In this document: piece after piece, positions 28,425 through 38,175 of the stretch | Position numbering within the stretch: the stretch's first letter is position 1 | How the letters are laid out: each line of letters begins with the position of its first letter | Assembly: GCF_963682185.1 (NCBI RefSeq) | Contig: NZ_OY821667.1 | Location: forward strand, 5,327,033 to 5,391,032 | Reading direction: 5' to 3' | DNA: 64,000 bases | Origin: an uncultured Cohaesibacter sp. | Lineage (GTDB): Bacteria; Pseudomonadota; Alphaproteobacteria; Rhizobiales; Cohaesibacteraceae | Notes under the pieces: model-generated | Told to the model about the DNA's origin: nothing | The model's input: only the letters and a program-made list of their open reading frames with translations | Databases searched by the model: none | Made by a program: the position numbers and the translations under genes

Positions 28425-29509
28425 TGGCTGAGCGTATCATTACTGCACAAGACATGGACACGATCGCACTTGGGGGCGCATTCCTGGGGACGGGGGGTGG
28501 CGGAGATCCCTATATCGGAAAATTAATGGCCAAAGCAGCCATCGAAAAATATGGGCCGGTAAAGGTGATCTCCGCCGATAGTGTCGAAGAGGATGCTCTG
28601 TGCGCCCCGGTTTTTATGATGGGAGCGCCCACCGTGATGCTCGAAAAACTGCCGCAAGGAGAAGAAGCAACAGCGGCTTTGCGCAGCCTGGAAGCATATA
28701 TGGGGCGCAAAGTTGATGCTATCATGTGCGTAGAAGCGGGCGGCCTTAATTCTACCATTCCTTTTGCGGTTGCAGCAGCAACTGGCTTGCCTCTTATTGA
28801 TGGTGATGGAATGGGGCGCGCTTTCCCCGAACTGCAAATGGTCTGCTTCACCATCGCAGGTGTTAAGGCCACGCCAATGGTGCTTGCCGATGACAAAGCG
28901 AATTCAGTTGTTCTGAATGCAATATCCAACCGCTGGACCGAAAGACTGGGCCGCGCTGCAACCATCGAGATGGGTGGGGCGGCGCTTGGTGCAGGCTACC
29001 CGATGACGGGCAAACAAATGAAAAGCGGGACTCTGCTTGGTACTCTGGGCTTAATCCAGCAGATCGGGCAGACGATAGAAAGCGAACGTGCGGCCAATCG
29101 CAATCCCAGCCAGGTTCTTGTCGAGCAATTTAGCGGCCGTAAGCTCTTTACTGGTCGCGTGATGGATATTGAACGCGCCACGGTTGGTGGATTTGCGCGT
29201 GGCAAAGCAATTATCAAGGGCTTGGACAAGGACGCTGGGTGCAGTTTCACGGTCGAATTCCAGAATGAATTTCTGGTCGCAAAAACTGACGATGGGAAAG
29301 TGCTCGCAACTACGCCAGATCTTATTTGCGCACTCGATGCTGACGGCGGTTTGCCGGTTACCACTGAACAGATCCGCTATGGCCTTGCCATCGATTTCCT
29401 GGGTTTGCCCTGCAATCCCAAATGGAGAACTCCTGCCGGCCTTGAACTCGTCGGACCGGGATATTTCGGCTACGACCACGACTACGTGCCGGTCGAAGCA
29501 ATTTCTTGA
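28424..29509 (+). CDS. DUF917 family protein (second of tandem pair)
   Basis: A 361-residue paralogue of the preceding gene. It shares FLGTGGGGDPYIGKL, MGAPTVMLEKL, CVEAGGLNSTIPFAVAAATG and IDGDGMGRAFPELQM, and the end LGLPCNPKWRTPAGLELVGP. The two are clearly homologous but well diverged, so they probably form a heteromer or act on successive substrates and are not a recent duplication. The start overlaps the upstream stop (TGATG). It lies 42 bp before the binding-protein gene. Confidence 0.9.
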   Translation: MAERIITAQDMDTIALGGAFLGTGGGGDPYIGKLMAKAAIEKYGPVKVISADSVEEDALCAPVFMMGAPTVMLEKLPQGEEATAALRSLEAYMGRKVDAIMCVEAGGLNSTIPFAVAAATGLPLIDGDGMGRAFPELQMVCFTIAGVKATPMVLADDKANSVVLNAISNRWTERLGRAATIEMGGAALGAGYPMTGKQMKSGTLLGTLGLIQQIGQTIESERAANRNPSQVLVEQFSGRKLFTGRVMDIERATVGGFARGKAIIKGLDKDAGCSFTVEFQNEFLVAKTDDGKVLATTPDLICALDADGGLPVTTEQIRYGLAIDFLGLPCNPKWRTPAGLELVGPGYFGYDHDYVPVEAIS

Positions 29510-29551
29510 CAACAAAAGCAAAAACACCCAATCACCAATGGAGAATTTCTT

Positions 29552-31126
29552 ATGAAAAAGTCAATTTTGGCTGCTAGTCTTGCGGCTTTGGCACTGTCCT
29601 CCGCGATGACTGTGTCGGCCAATGCGGAAGACAGAATTTCAATTGTTGCAAATGCCACACAGATTTTCGGTACTGTCGATCCCGCGAAAATCAACGACTA
29701 TACCGAATATATGGCAGCCGTAAATTTTTATGATGGTCTCACCACGGTTACACCAGAAGGAACGATTGCACCTCAACTCGCCGAAAGCTGGACGGTTTCC
29801 CAGGATAGCAAAACCTATACTTTCAAACTGAAAAAAGATGCGACTTTTCAAGACGGCTCGCCGGTAGAGGCCAAGGATGTTGTCTATTCCCTAAAAAGAC
29901 TTTTGGCGCTTAACAACGGTCCCGCCTATCTTTTCACGGACCTCGTTTCACCCGAGGGGATCACCGCTGTTGATGCGTCCACGGTTGAGATCAAACTCAA
30001 TAAAGTCTACAGCCCGTTCCTGACGATCACACCGCTCATTCTCGTTGTAAACGAAGATCTGGTTGAAGCTGAAGACGATGGCAAGTGGGCAGAAGACTAT
30101 CTTGGACAGAAGCCCGCTGGTGCTGGCCCATATTCAATGAAAAGCTGGTCTCGCGGTTCCGAAATGGTCATGGAACGCTATAAAGGCTATCATGCAGGCT
30201 GGACCAAAGGCACGCCGATTGACGAAGTGCGCTTTGTCATAACCAGTGATGAAGCGACCGTAAAGGCTCTTGCCCAGAAAGGCGAACTCGGTCTGTCTGC
30301 ATATGGCCACACCAACGAGACCTTCGACGCCATTTCCAAAATGGATGGCTACAAGATTATCAGCACGCCGACGGCGACCGGCATGAATCTCAAGCTGAAC
30401 AGCCAGAAAGCACCAACTGATGACGTTCATGTTCGCAAGGCGATTGCTCTGGCAACTGACTATGCTACCATTCGCGACGTGATCTTCCCGAGTTCTGAAA
30501 TGAAAGGGCCTTTGGCGCCGGTCTTCGCGGATGCGTTCCTCGATACGCTGGATGCCCCGAAATACGATTTGGAAGCAGCAAAAGCGGAACTGGCGAAATC
30601 CAAATATGCAGGAAAACCGATTAAGATCAATCTTTCCTATATTGCCGGACTGGGGTTTGAAGAAGAAATCGCATTGTTGCTGCAGTCTACGCTACCCTCG
30701 ATCGGCATAGATGTGGAACTGATGCCCGATACCTGGAATCGCATCACCGAATTGGCATCAAGCGTTGAGACCACCCCCAACGCGACCCAGATCATCTATG
30801 GTCCGACTTATCCATCTCCGGACAGTGTTTTTTATGTTCAGTATCACTCGGCCGCAAAAGGCACTTGGGCCTCTATGGAATGGCTTCAGGATGATGACCT
30901 GGACACTCTGATTTCCAATGCGCGTTCAAGCACCGATGTGGACGAACAGAATAGCCTCTACAAGGAAATCCAACAAAATCTGGTAGATCGCCAAGCTGAT
31001 GTATTTATTGGCATTCAGGAAAAACGCATGGCCGCCAGCACTTGCCTACAGGGGTATAAACTCATCCCCATGCAGAGCTGGGACTATAATTTTTCTAATT
31101 TCTGGTGGGACTGCGACGCAAAATAA
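29552..31126 (+). CDS. ABC transporter substrate-binding protein (OppA/DppA family 5)
   Basis: Periplasmic receptor of 524 residues with signal peptide MKKSILAASLAALALSSAMT and cleavage near VSANA. Family 5 features include the LAESWTVSQDSKTYTFKLKK block, ATFQDGSPVEAKDVVYSLKR, and DDVHVRKAIALATDYATIRD. It is the last gene of the importer and hydrolase operon and should define its ligand, which is likely to be a peptide-like or heterocyclic amide and not necessarily a peptide. The gene ends in DCDAK followed by a stem-loop. Confidence 0.94.
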   Translation: MKKSILAASLAALALSSAMTVSANAEDRISIVANATQIFGTVDPAKINDYTEYMAAVNFYDGLTTVTPEGTIAPQLAESWTVSQDSKTYTFKLKKDATFQDGSPVEAKDVVYSLKRLLALNNGPAYLFTDLVSPEGITAVDASTVEIKLNKVYSPFLTITPLILVVNEDLVEAEDDGKWAEDYLGQKPAGAGPYSMKSWSRGSEMVMERYKGYHAGWTKGTPIDEVRFVITSDEATVKALAQKGELGLSAYGHTNETFDAISKMDGYKIISTPTATGMNLKLNSQKAPTDDVHVRKAIALATDYATIRDVIFPSSEMKGPLAPVFADAFLDTLDAPKYDLEAAKAELAKSKYAGKPIKINLSYIAGLGFEEEIALLLQSTLPSIGIDVELMPDTWNRITELASSVETTPNATQIIYGPTYPSPDSVFYVQYHSAAKGTWASMEWLQDDDLDTLISNARSSTDVDEQNSLYKEIQQNLVDRQADVFIGIQEKRMAASTCLQGYKLIPMQSWDYNFSNFWWDCDAK

Positions 31127-31152
31127 GGGCGTTGTCACATAGTGTAAAAGAA

Positions 31153-31178
31153 AAGATGGCCCTTTGGGCCGTCTTTGC
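31153..31178 (+). terminator. probable terminator after the peptide-type ABC operon
   Basis: A 10-bp stem with one G-T pair, AAGATGGCCC (31153-31162) and GGGCCGTCTT (31166-31175), has a TTT loop and a short T-run. It may be only partly effective, leaving some read-through to the regulator gene downstream. Confidence 0.7.
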
Positions 31179-31260
31179 CTTACCATCTCTTTCAATCCTG
31201 CGTTAGAAATGGATATCGGCGACAAGATCAGTACAAGGCACGGGTTTGGATCTATCTACA

Positions 31261-33672
31261 ATGATTTCACGAAGTCGTCTTATCGATCAAATATTGAAGG
31301 CAAAACAGCGGCTCGTCGTGATTTCTGCCTTGGCGGGTACCGGCAAATCTGTCCTGCTCAGACAAATCGCTGATCAACTTCAAGCGACGATCCACTACGG
31401 CTCCCTACAAGAAATCCACCGTCAGGAAAACAATATTCTCATTTGGGATTTGCCGATAGCGCCGGGTTTCCCCGTCGATATTGAGCCAATCGTGCAATGG
31501 CTCGATTGCGATGAATCCCGAAGGGCTATTATCGCCACGCGGCATATATCACGATTACGAGGCATAAATCGGGCCCTTTTGTACAATCAAGCCAAGCGCA
31601 TAACTTCAGATCAGCTGTTTTTTGACGAAACGGATTTGCAAAAAATTTGCCCCGATGAACAAGTCGAGCAGATCTATAAACAGACTGCGGGATGGCCGTG
31701 CCTTGTCCAGATCGCACTCAATAAATCGGCAAGCAAAGCAAACCTGATAGACTTCTTCCAGAACCATTTGCTGAAGGATCTTGATAACAAGACGATTGCC
31801 TTGCTCAATGCTGCTCTCATGCAGGACAATGCTCTTGAATATTCCAACGGCGACCTTGAGTTAGAAGAACTCGTTCAACATATTGCGCCCCTCATACCCC
31901 TTCAAAATGACCGAATATATCTCTCTGTCAAAGCGCAGTCTTTTAGGATTCCACTTGCTAAGGCCACAGCAAAAAGAAAAGCAAGATTGAGTAGCGACGA
32001 GGCAATCGAATGGGCTGAAATTGAACGCAGGGCAGGGCGGCCAGATGCGGCAATCGAAACACTCCAAAATGCCGGATTATATGATGTTGCATATGATTGG
32101 TTTGTTGAAGCGAGCAACTTTATGCTGATTCAATATGTCGGACCTGAAAGATTTGCCGCGGTTTTAAATGGGTTTCCCGAAGACGATGATCGCATAAAGG
32201 ACCAAGAGCTTCTCGTAGCAGCGAAGGCTATGCACGCACTGAAAGCAGGGAATATCGAGCGAGCCCAATTAATCCTGAAGCGCAGTCTTGGACCCGTTGC
32301 CAACAATCTATCACGCGTCTTTTCGCCAAACGGACAATTCAGTTTGGTTTTTCGGATTTTCCGTCTGACGATGGTTATCTATGAGGAGACGATAATCTCC
32401 GAGAAAACCATGGGGCATGTTTTTGAGTTGCTTGCAGAACTGCCTCTGGACAGTCACCTTTATCGAGGCGCTTTTTACAATTCAGTACTGGAATATTATC
32501 TTCGCAGTCGGCGCCTTTTGGATGCTCAAAGTGCGGCTAGTCAGGCACTTTACCACTATCAAAAAGCGCAAGTTCCCATACTTTGTTTTTACATTTCGTT
32601 GTTCCAAACTGTTTTGGCGCTCACACGAGGCAATTTGAGAGATGCAAGGAAACTGCTGAAACAAACCGAGGACTATTTTGCTCAAGTCCCGTTCGAGAGC
32701 CCGTCCGACGCTCGGATTCTTGATATTCTTATCGCTTGTGTTGACTATGAAAACGGTCAGGTTGAGGCGCTTGCAAAATTTCTTTCAGACGATTTTGATC
32801 ACTTCATTGCGGGTGAAGTCTGGCCGAGTCTGGCAGATTTTGCACTCAAATACGGCAGTGAGGCATTGTGTTCTCATTATTCAGTGTCCGCTGCCAGAAA
32901 TTATCTGGACCGATGGCGTTCGGATCACTCGGCAAGCCGCCGATTTCACATCATTCTGGAAGTGTATGAAGCGACAATTCTGCAAAACGGAAACCGTTGG
33001 GCAGAAGCCGCAGAGCGGTTGATGGCGTTGCAATCGCGCATAAACAGGACCTGGGTGGAATCGGCCCAACCGGAATTGGCACGTTTGTCAGATGGTGACG
33101 AAATTGCCATTACGCTCGCATGGATGCGACAACTGGTTCATGAGGTTCCGACGCGAAAGGTGCTTTATGACCAACTTTCGGTATTGGGTGCCAATCAGCA
33201 TGTAACCTACCGCCAGAAAATAACAATCATAATTTGGCAAGCAAGCATCGCCAAACGCCAGCGCGATGCAACCAGAGCAAGGACCGCTTTGGTCCGCGCC
33301 CTTGAAGAAGTTGGCCGCCTTGGCTGTATTGCCACATTGAATGAGGAAAAGGTCTTTTTAGACGAGCTGATGACGGATAAGCGGCTGGTTGAGTTTGTGC
33401 AATCTTCACCCACCGCAAATGCGGTGTATCGGCGCTTTAAGGAAATCAGTCTTCCCGGCTCACAATCTCTCAATCTTTCAAATTTGACACGCCGGGAAAG
33501 CAATATCCTCCTGATGATCGCCGAAGGGCGGTCCAATAAGGCAGTCGCGCGCAATCTCGGGATTAGTGAAGCCACGGTAAAATTTCACCTCACCAATCTT
33601 TACCGGAAGCTGGGCTGCAGTCGTCGGAAGGAAGCGATTGCAACCGCCCATTCTCTTGGTTGGATCGGATGA
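31261..33672 (+). CDS. MalT-like LuxR-family transcriptional regulator
   Basis: Large STAND-type regulator of about 803 residues. The N-terminal ATPase domain has the P-loop ALAGTGKSVLLRQIAD. A DEAL-like region and a WPCLVQIALN segment follow. A long helical middle resembles MalT's TPR-like arm. The C-terminal LuxR HTH is LTRRESNILLMIAEGRSNKA, followed by VARNLGISEATVKFHLTNLY. MalT-type proteins are ATP- and ligand-dependent activators. Start: the in-frame TTG at 31246 is possible, but the ATG at 31261 gives MISRSRLIDQ, a usual MalT-like opening. It sits after the ABC/HyuA/DUF917 operon and before the nitroreductase, so it probably controls them. Confidence 0.9.
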   Translation: MISRSRLIDQILKAKQRLVVISALAGTGKSVLLRQIADQLQATIHYGSLQEIHRQENNILIWDLPIAPGFPVDIEPIVQWLDCDESRRAIIATRHISRLRGINRALLYNQAKRITSDQLFFDETDLQKICPDEQVEQIYKQTAGWPCLVQIALNKSASKANLIDFFQNHLLKDLDNKTIALLNAALMQDNALEYSNGDLELEELVQHIAPLIPLQNDRIYLSVKAQSFRIPLAKATAKRKARLSSDEAIEWAEIERRAGRPDAAIETLQNAGLYDVAYDWFVEASNFMLIQYVGPERFAAVLNGFPEDDDRIKDQELLVAAKAMHALKAGNIERAQLILKRSLGPVANNLSRVFSPNGQFSLVFRIFRLTMVIYEETIISEKTMGHVFELLAELPLDSHLYRGAFYNSVLEYYLRSRRLLDAQSAASQALYHYQKAQVPILCFYISLFQTVLALTRGNLRDARKLLKQTEDYFAQVPFESPSDARILDILIACVDYENGQVEALAKFLSDDFDHFIAGEVWPSLADFALKYGSEALCSHYSVSAARNYLDRWRSDHSASRRFHIILEVYEATILQNGNRWAEAAERLMALQSRINRTWVESAQPELARLSDGDEIAITLAWMRQLVHEVPTRKVLYDQLSVLGANQHVTYRQKITIIIWQASIAKRQRDATRARTALVRALEEVGRLGCIATLNEEKVFLDELMTDKRLVEFVQSSPTANAVYRRFKEISLPGSQSLNLSNLTRRESNILLMIAEGRSNKAVARNLGISEATVKFHLTNLYRKLGCSRRKEAIATAHSLGWIG

Positions 33673-33745
33673 AACCTGAAATCCGATGCAAATACGCCCA
33701 AAATTGCAGTTTTTCTAACTACCCACTACACGAGAGAGCCAAAAT

Positions 33746-34714
33746 ATGACGCAGCCATTAGATGGCAACCCACTTTTTCAGAATTTCCTGTACGACTATG
33801 AACGCTTTGCTAAGCATAGTTTTGGTGAAAGAAGCAGGACACGAGCGCAGAAGGCCGCAATGATCAGGATTGTTACGCATTCACTCGAATGTGGCACCGT
33901 CCTGCCTGACGTCCGTCTCGGATATGGCAAAGAGAAATTTGCTTCGCTTAAAAACAAGTTGGAACGCTATATCGTCGAATTTGGATATGATGAAAACGTC
34001 CGGTGGGCCTTTGGCGTAATTGAAGCCTATATAGCCTACCATGCGAAGAATGCCTATCCGGTGCCGGAAATTGAAGCTCTGCTTGAGAGCTTGAAGGAAC
34101 AGATTTCCCATGACCCAGAGAAATCGATAGGAGGGGGTGAATGCATCTCTGCCCAGACTATTCGGGAGGCCGTTGATTTCGACTTTCGCTCATTCTTGCT
34201 AAATCGTCACAGCGTCCGACAATATCAACAAAGAGCTCTAGACGAAGACACTATTCGCCGTATCGCTGCCAATGCCCAGCAATGTCCAAGTGTCTGCAAT
34301 CGCCAGATCACCAAACTGTATGCCTTTACAGACAAATCCGTTATCGATGAATTGCTTTCATACCAAAGGGGCAATGAAGGCTTTCAGCAAGATATCCATA
34401 CGCTGTTTATTGTTACGTCGGATATAGAACAGCTGAATATGATCGGTGAGCGATATCAAGGATGGATTGACGGCGGTATTTTTGCAATGACCTTGGCTTT
34501 ATCCATTCATGCAGAAGGGTTGGGCGCTTGCTTTCTCAACTGGAGCGTAGAGAAGGAGCGCGACGAAGCCCTGCGCGGCAAAGTGGGGATTGCGGACAAT
34601 GAACTGGTGATTACTTTCATGGCTGCGGGATATCTTAAAGATGAATTCAGAGTGCCCAAATCTCCGAGAAAACCACTGGACGAAATTCTGATAGTCAACC
34701 CGCCACTAAAATGA
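33746..34714 (+). CDS. nitroreductase-family protein with N-terminal extension
   Basis: A 322-residue protein. The C-terminal ~190 residues are a nitroreductase FMN domain: LNRHSVRQYQQRALDEDTIR, AANAQQCPSVCNRQ (flavin contact), WIDGGIFAMTLALSIHAEGL and GLGACFLNWS. The first ~130 residues are an added helical region seen in a subgroup of this family, whose role is unknown. Members reduce nitro groups or quinones, or oxidise cyclic peptides and flavins. The gene lies 73 bp downstream of the LuxR-type regulator on the same strand, suggesting it belongs to the same pathway, perhaps reducing a ring or a nitro group of the imported compound. Confidence 0.88.
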   Translation: MTQPLDGNPLFQNFLYDYERFAKHSFGERSRTRAQKAAMIRIVTHSLECGTVLPDVRLGYGKEKFASLKNKLERYIVEFGYDENVRWAFGVIEAYIAYHAKNAYPVPEIEALLESLKEQISHDPEKSIGGGECISAQTIREAVDFDFRSFLLNRHSVRQYQQRALDEDTIRRIAANAQQCPSVCNRQITKLYAFTDKSVIDELLSYQRGNEGFQQDIHTLFIVTSDIEQLNMIGERYQGWIDGGIFAMTLALSIHAEGLGACFLNWSVEKERDEALRGKVGIADNELVITFMAAGYLKDEFRVPKSPRKPLDEILIVNPPLK

Positions 34715-34823
34715 CCCCCAAATGCCCTTTAAACATGTTTCACGGTCCCAACGGTATTTGGTGTTGCGAGAAAACCAGCACACTGCAGACTGTCATTTCT
34801 TAGTTTCTCCCACCGGATAAGCG

Positions 34824-35759
34824 CTACATTTCGATCTGCATCAGCTTTATCAGGCGGTCTCTGTCTTCAAGTGCTTTCTGAGTTGCGTCCGGAGTGGCTG
34901 CGGCACAGCCATTGATGATGCATTCAGCCAAAAGCATGAAGGTCGAGATGGAGTTGGAAATAAAGCTCGTCTGATGAGGTGAAAAGAGTGCTTCATCAGA
35001 GAATTTTACAAGGGGGGATGCGGGCGAATCCGTGATGACCAGTGTTTGCATGCCATATTCATGGGCCGCTTCAACCGCCTTGACGGTTTGAACGGAGTAG
35101 GGCGCGCAGCTGCCGGCTATCAACAAGTCTTCGGATGAATATTGGGCCATGCCTTCAGCCAGCCCCAAGGCGTTGCTGTCCAACAAATTGACATCCGCAC
35201 GGATCATCCTCAGGCCATAGGTAAGAAAACTCGCAAAGGCATGAAACTGCCGAATTCCATAGAGGCCAATGCGCGGCGCGTTGGTGATCATGGACACCGC
35301 ATGATCGAATGCAGCGGTATCAAAGCTCTCTATCAGGCGATCAGTGTTGGCTTGGCTCTCATGGCACAGTTGGGAAACTTTGGAGAGGCTCGGCTTATCA
35401 CCGCTTTGCAAGGTTTGTTGTGCCTTTTTGGAATAAAACTCTCCCGGCGAGGATATCGAGGCCTTGATCAAAACCTCTTGAAAGGCGCCAAAGCCGGGAT
35501 AGCCAAGATTGCGCGCCAGCCGGGTTATGGTTGAGGCATTGACCTCGAGACGCTCTGCGAGTGAGGTGATTGAGAATAGTGCAGGGTCTCCCTGAAGATT
35601 GAGGATTTTGCCCAAGGCTGCCAGCGCCTTGGGGCCGAGGTGAATATCACTCTGGCCTCGGCCAACCTTGATCATCAAGTCCCGCAGCCCCTCGATGGTC
35701 GAAGGCGGCAGGCCATTCTCACCTGTTGGTGTAGAAGCTGTCGTCTGAGAGGGTGTCAT
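34824..35759 (-). CDS. RpiR-family transcriptional regulator
   Basis: A 311-residue protein. The N-terminal HTH_6 domain contains LFSITSLAERLEVNASTITR and LARNLGYPGFGAFQEVLIK. The C-terminal SIS domain contains RIGLYGIRQFHAFASFLTYG and LLIAGSCAPYSVQTVKAVEA, with VITDSPASPLVKFSD. RpiR regulators usually sense sugar phosphates through the SIS domain, but many Alphaproteobacterial members control amino-acid importers. Its start overlaps the upstream peptidase gene by 41 bases, so it is the last gene of the minus-strand operon and probably acts on the palindrome at 38994-39013. Confidence 0.93.
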   Translation of the reverse strand: MTPSQTTASTPTGENGLPPSTIEGLRDLMIKVGRGQSDIHLGPKALAALGKILNLQGDPALFSITSLAERLEVNASTITRLARNLGYPGFGAFQEVLIKASISSPGEFYSKKAQQTLQSGDKPSLSKVSQLCHESQANTDRLIESFDTAAFDHAVSMITNAPRIGLYGIRQFHAFASFLTYGLRMIRADVNLLDSNALGLAEGMAQYSSEDLLIAGSCAPYSVQTVKAVEAAHEYGMQTLVITDSPASPLVKFSDEALFSPHQTSFISNSISTFMLLAECIINGCAAATPDATQKALEDRDRLIKLMQIEM

Positions 35760-36735
35760 AAATTGTCCACTTCACCTTGTCTTCACAAAACTCAAATAGG
35801 CCGGTCGCCAACGTATTCTCATTGTCGGGGTCGTCTGGCTGGTCCCGCCTTATGGGCAGGCCTTGCCCGTCGGTATCGCGCAATATCGCCAATGGCAGCG
35901 CATCTTTCTCTGTCAGAAGGTCCTGAGCGCGCTTTTGTCTGTCGCGGGATGACTCAGTCACGATCTGACGTCTGGCAATGAGGAGAGCATGATTCGCATG
36001 AGCAAAGGGAGTTGATATTTCCTTCGTTGCCAGCGTACCCGATCCAAATTCGATGGAAACAAGGCGCATGTTGACCTTCGGGCTACGTTGTCCCAGCAGA
36101 ACGTGGAATCCTCCACTGGACGGAACGCTATGCAGCATTTCTAACGCGCATTCGATGTTTGAGCAGGCCAGCATGGCGCGCCCGATCACCATACGTGGCA
36201 TGCCAATCGGGGCTTCCACCAGACGCAAATTGTTGACGGTCTGAACCATCCCTGTCTCGGTGATCGCAAATGTGTGGCCGGGAATTGAGCCCGGGTAGCA
36301 GAATGAAGTAAAGGCCGGTCCTTCATCAGGTCTGATATCGGCCAGAAAGCAGGCCCCGCGAAAGAAGGGCAAGCCATCTTCATTGTGTGCCACGATAGGA
36401 TAATCTCCGGGTAAAGCGACTGTGGTGCATCCATCGGGCACTGAGGCAAGCAGGTCTCCGCGACAATTCCACGCCACAACCTGATCGAGCGGCAATTCCA
36501 GCCCCTCGGCTAGGCCTTCCAGCTCTTCCCAGATGTGAGGAAATTGCTCTTGAACCATCCGGCTCATCTGTTGAACTTTTCCAGCCTCGGCTTTTGCCGT
36601 TACCTGTTGCCAGATTTCGCTTGAGAGCAGGTGTTCGTGCACACTCGTGCGCCCTTCGTTTCCAAGACGATATCCTATCTGAAATGGCGTTCCTGCGGCT
36701 TCTATCCTGCCCAGATCGCGGGGCTTATTCGACAT
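35719..36735 (-). CDS. C45-family N-terminal-nucleophile acyltransferase/amidase
   Basis: A 338-residue member of the acyl-CoA:6-aminopenicillanate acyltransferase family. Members self-cleave before a cysteine that becomes the new N-terminus and nucleophile; here that is Cys103 in [14 protein letters not shown]. Other family motifs are [20 protein letters not shown] and the later [19 protein letters not shown]. There is no signal peptide. The gene is embedded in a polar amino-acid ABC importer operon (it overlaps the ATPase gene by 11 bases). A reasonable role is hydrolysis of an imported N-acyl amino acid or conjugate, or the reverse acylation. Bacterial members are largely uncharacterised. 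Confidence 0.88.
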   Translation of the reverse strand: MSNKPRDLGRIEAAGTPFQIGYRLGNEGRTSVHEHLLSSEIWQQVTAKAEAGKVQQMSRMVQEQFPHIWEELEGLAEGLELPLDQVVAWNCRGDLLASVPDGCTTVALPGDYPIVAHNEDGLPFFRGACFLADIRPDEGPAFTSFCYPGSIPGHTFAITETGMVQTVNNLRLVEAPIGMPRMVIGRAMLACSNIECALEMLHSVPSSGGFHVLLGQRSPKVNMRLVSIEFGSGTLATKEISTPFAHANHALLIARRQIVTESSRDRQKRAQDLLTEKDALPLAILRDTDGQGLPIRRDQPDDPDNENTLATGLFEFCEDKVKWTIYDTLSDDSFYTNR

Positions 36736-37453
36736 GGTGCAAGAAGTCCTTCATGCGATCATTGGGTGGATTGTCAATCACTTCGCGCGGATGACCATCG
36801 ACGGCAATCTTGCCATGCTCCATGAAGATAAGCCGTGAACCGACCTGCTTGGCGAAGGCCATTTCGTGAGTAACGACCACCATGGTCATGCCCTCTTCAG
36901 CCAACTGTTGCATCACACTGAGCACTTCATGCTTGAGTTCAGGGTCAAGCGCCGACGTCGGTTCGTCAAACAGCATGACCTTGGGTTTGACAGCCAGGGC
37001 ACGGGCAATGGCCACGCGCTGTTGCTGACCGCCAGACAGCTCCGATGGCAAATGGTTGGCTTTGTCTTCCAGTCCAACCTTCTTGAGTAGATCTCTGGCA
37101 ACGCTTTCTGCCTCTGACTGGGAAAGATGGCGCACTTGCCTTGGCCCGAAGGCAACATTCTTGAGAGCTGTCAATTGCGGGAACAGATTGAACTGCTGGA
37201 ACACCATGCCGGCCTCTTGCCGGATTTCGCGCAATTGCCGCGCATTGCCCTTGACGCTCAACCCGTCAACAATCAGGTCGCCGCCGGTAATCGTCTCCAA
37301 CGCATTGATGCAGCGCAGAAGGGTCGATTTACCTGATCCGGAAGGACCAACAAGCACAACCACTTCGCCAGCATCAATGCTGAGGTCCACTTCGTCCAAC
37401 ACGGTAAGAGGGCCGAACGCCTTTGACGTTTTATGAAATTCGATGATGCTCAT
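36725..37453 (-). CDS. amino acid ABC transporter ATP-binding protein (GlnQ-like)
   Basis: This 242-residue ATPase has the compact polar-amino-acid type layout: Walker [17 protein letters not shown]-loop [18 protein letters not shown], signature [15 protein letters not shown], Walker [21 protein letters not shown] and switch [13 protein letters not shown]. The protein ends [16 protein letters not shown]. It overlaps the permease stop by 4 bases and the peptidase gene by 11, so all are translated from one transcript. Confidence 0.95.
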   Translation of the reverse strand: MSIIEFHKTSKAFGPLTVLDEVDLSIDAGEVVVLVGPSGSGKSTLLRCINALETITGGDLIVDGLSVKGNARQLREIRQEAGMVFQQFNLFPQLTALKNVAFGPRQVRHLSQSEAESVARDLLKKVGLEDKANHLPSELSGGQQQRVAIARALAVKPKVMLFDEPTSALDPELKHEVLSVMQQLAEEGMTMVVVTHEMAFAKQVGSRLIFMEHGKIAVDGHPREVIDNPPNDRMKDFLHHVE

Positions 37454-38118
37454 AGGATCTTCATCCTCTTTTCAACGACCCGCAGAAGCAGGGTCAGAGC
37501 CCCGGTCATGATCAGATAGAGAACAGCAACCGCGGTCCAGATTTCTACAGCCCGGAAGTTGGAAGCCATGATCTCTTGCCCTGTCCGGGTCAGTTCGGCC
37601 ACGCCAATGACGATGAAAAGCGATGTATCCTTGAGCGAAACGATGAACTGGTTGCCAAGCGGCGGAATGAGGCGACGGAAAGCGAGTGGGCCAACGATAT
37701 AGACCAGCACTTTCCAGCGCGGCAGTCCCAGAGCCAGCCCGGCTTCACTCAGCCCTTTGCCAATTGAAAGGAAGGCCCCGCGCACGATCTCGGCGATATA
37801 GGCTCCGGCATTGACGACGATTGACAGAACAGCGGCCCCCATCGGATCAATCCGGATGTCAGCGAGCACCGGCAGAGCGAAATAGAGAAACATGACCTGC
37901 ACCACGATCGGCGTGCCACGGATCAGTTCGATATAGACGAAGGCAATAGCATTGAGGATACGGCCGCCATAGGCGCGCATGAGCCCGGCTATAGAGCCCA
38001 GCGCAAGCCCTCCGACGAGGCCCAGAATGGTAATATATACTGTCGTCTTCGCACCCTGCAGCAACTGCGGCATGTAGGTGATGACGACCGACCAGTCGAT
38101 TTCCATGGGAAGTCTCAA
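37450..38118 (-). CDS. amino acid ABC transporter permease (GlnP/HisM-like)
   Basis: This 222-residue membrane protein has about five helices. The EAA loop is [20 protein letters not shown], followed by [20 protein letters not shown], and the [19 protein letters not shown] segment is diagnostic for the His/Glu/Gln/Arg/opine permease family. Only one permease gene is present, so the channel is probably a homodimer. It lies 57 bp after the binding-protein gene, behind a hairpin. Confidence 0.94.
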   Translation of the reverse strand: MRLPMEIDWSVVITYMPQLLQGAKTTVYITILGLVGGLALGSIAGLMRAYGGRILNAIAFVYIELIRGTPIVVQVMFLYFALPVLADIRIDPMGAAVLSIVVNAGAYIAEIVRGAFLSIGKGLSEAGLALGLPRWKVLVYIVGPLAFRRLIPPLGNQFIVSLKDTSLFIVIGVAELTRTGQEIMASNFRAVEIWTAVAVLYLIMTGALTLLLRVVEKRMKIL

Positions 38119-38125
38119 TTCTTGA

Positions 38126-38159
38126 GAAAAAGAAAGGCCGAGCGCGTTTCGCCCGGCCT
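38126..38159 (-). terminator. intra-operon stem-loop after the binding-protein gene
   Basis: On the minus strand AGGCCG (38159-38154) pairs with CGGCCT (38140-38135), with further GCG/CGC pairing inside and a TTCTTTTTCT tract after it. It has the look of a leaky terminator that keeps receptor transcripts more abundant than permease and ATPase transcripts. Confidence 0.7.
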
Positions 38160-38175
38160 GAAAGCATGAAGGCGC

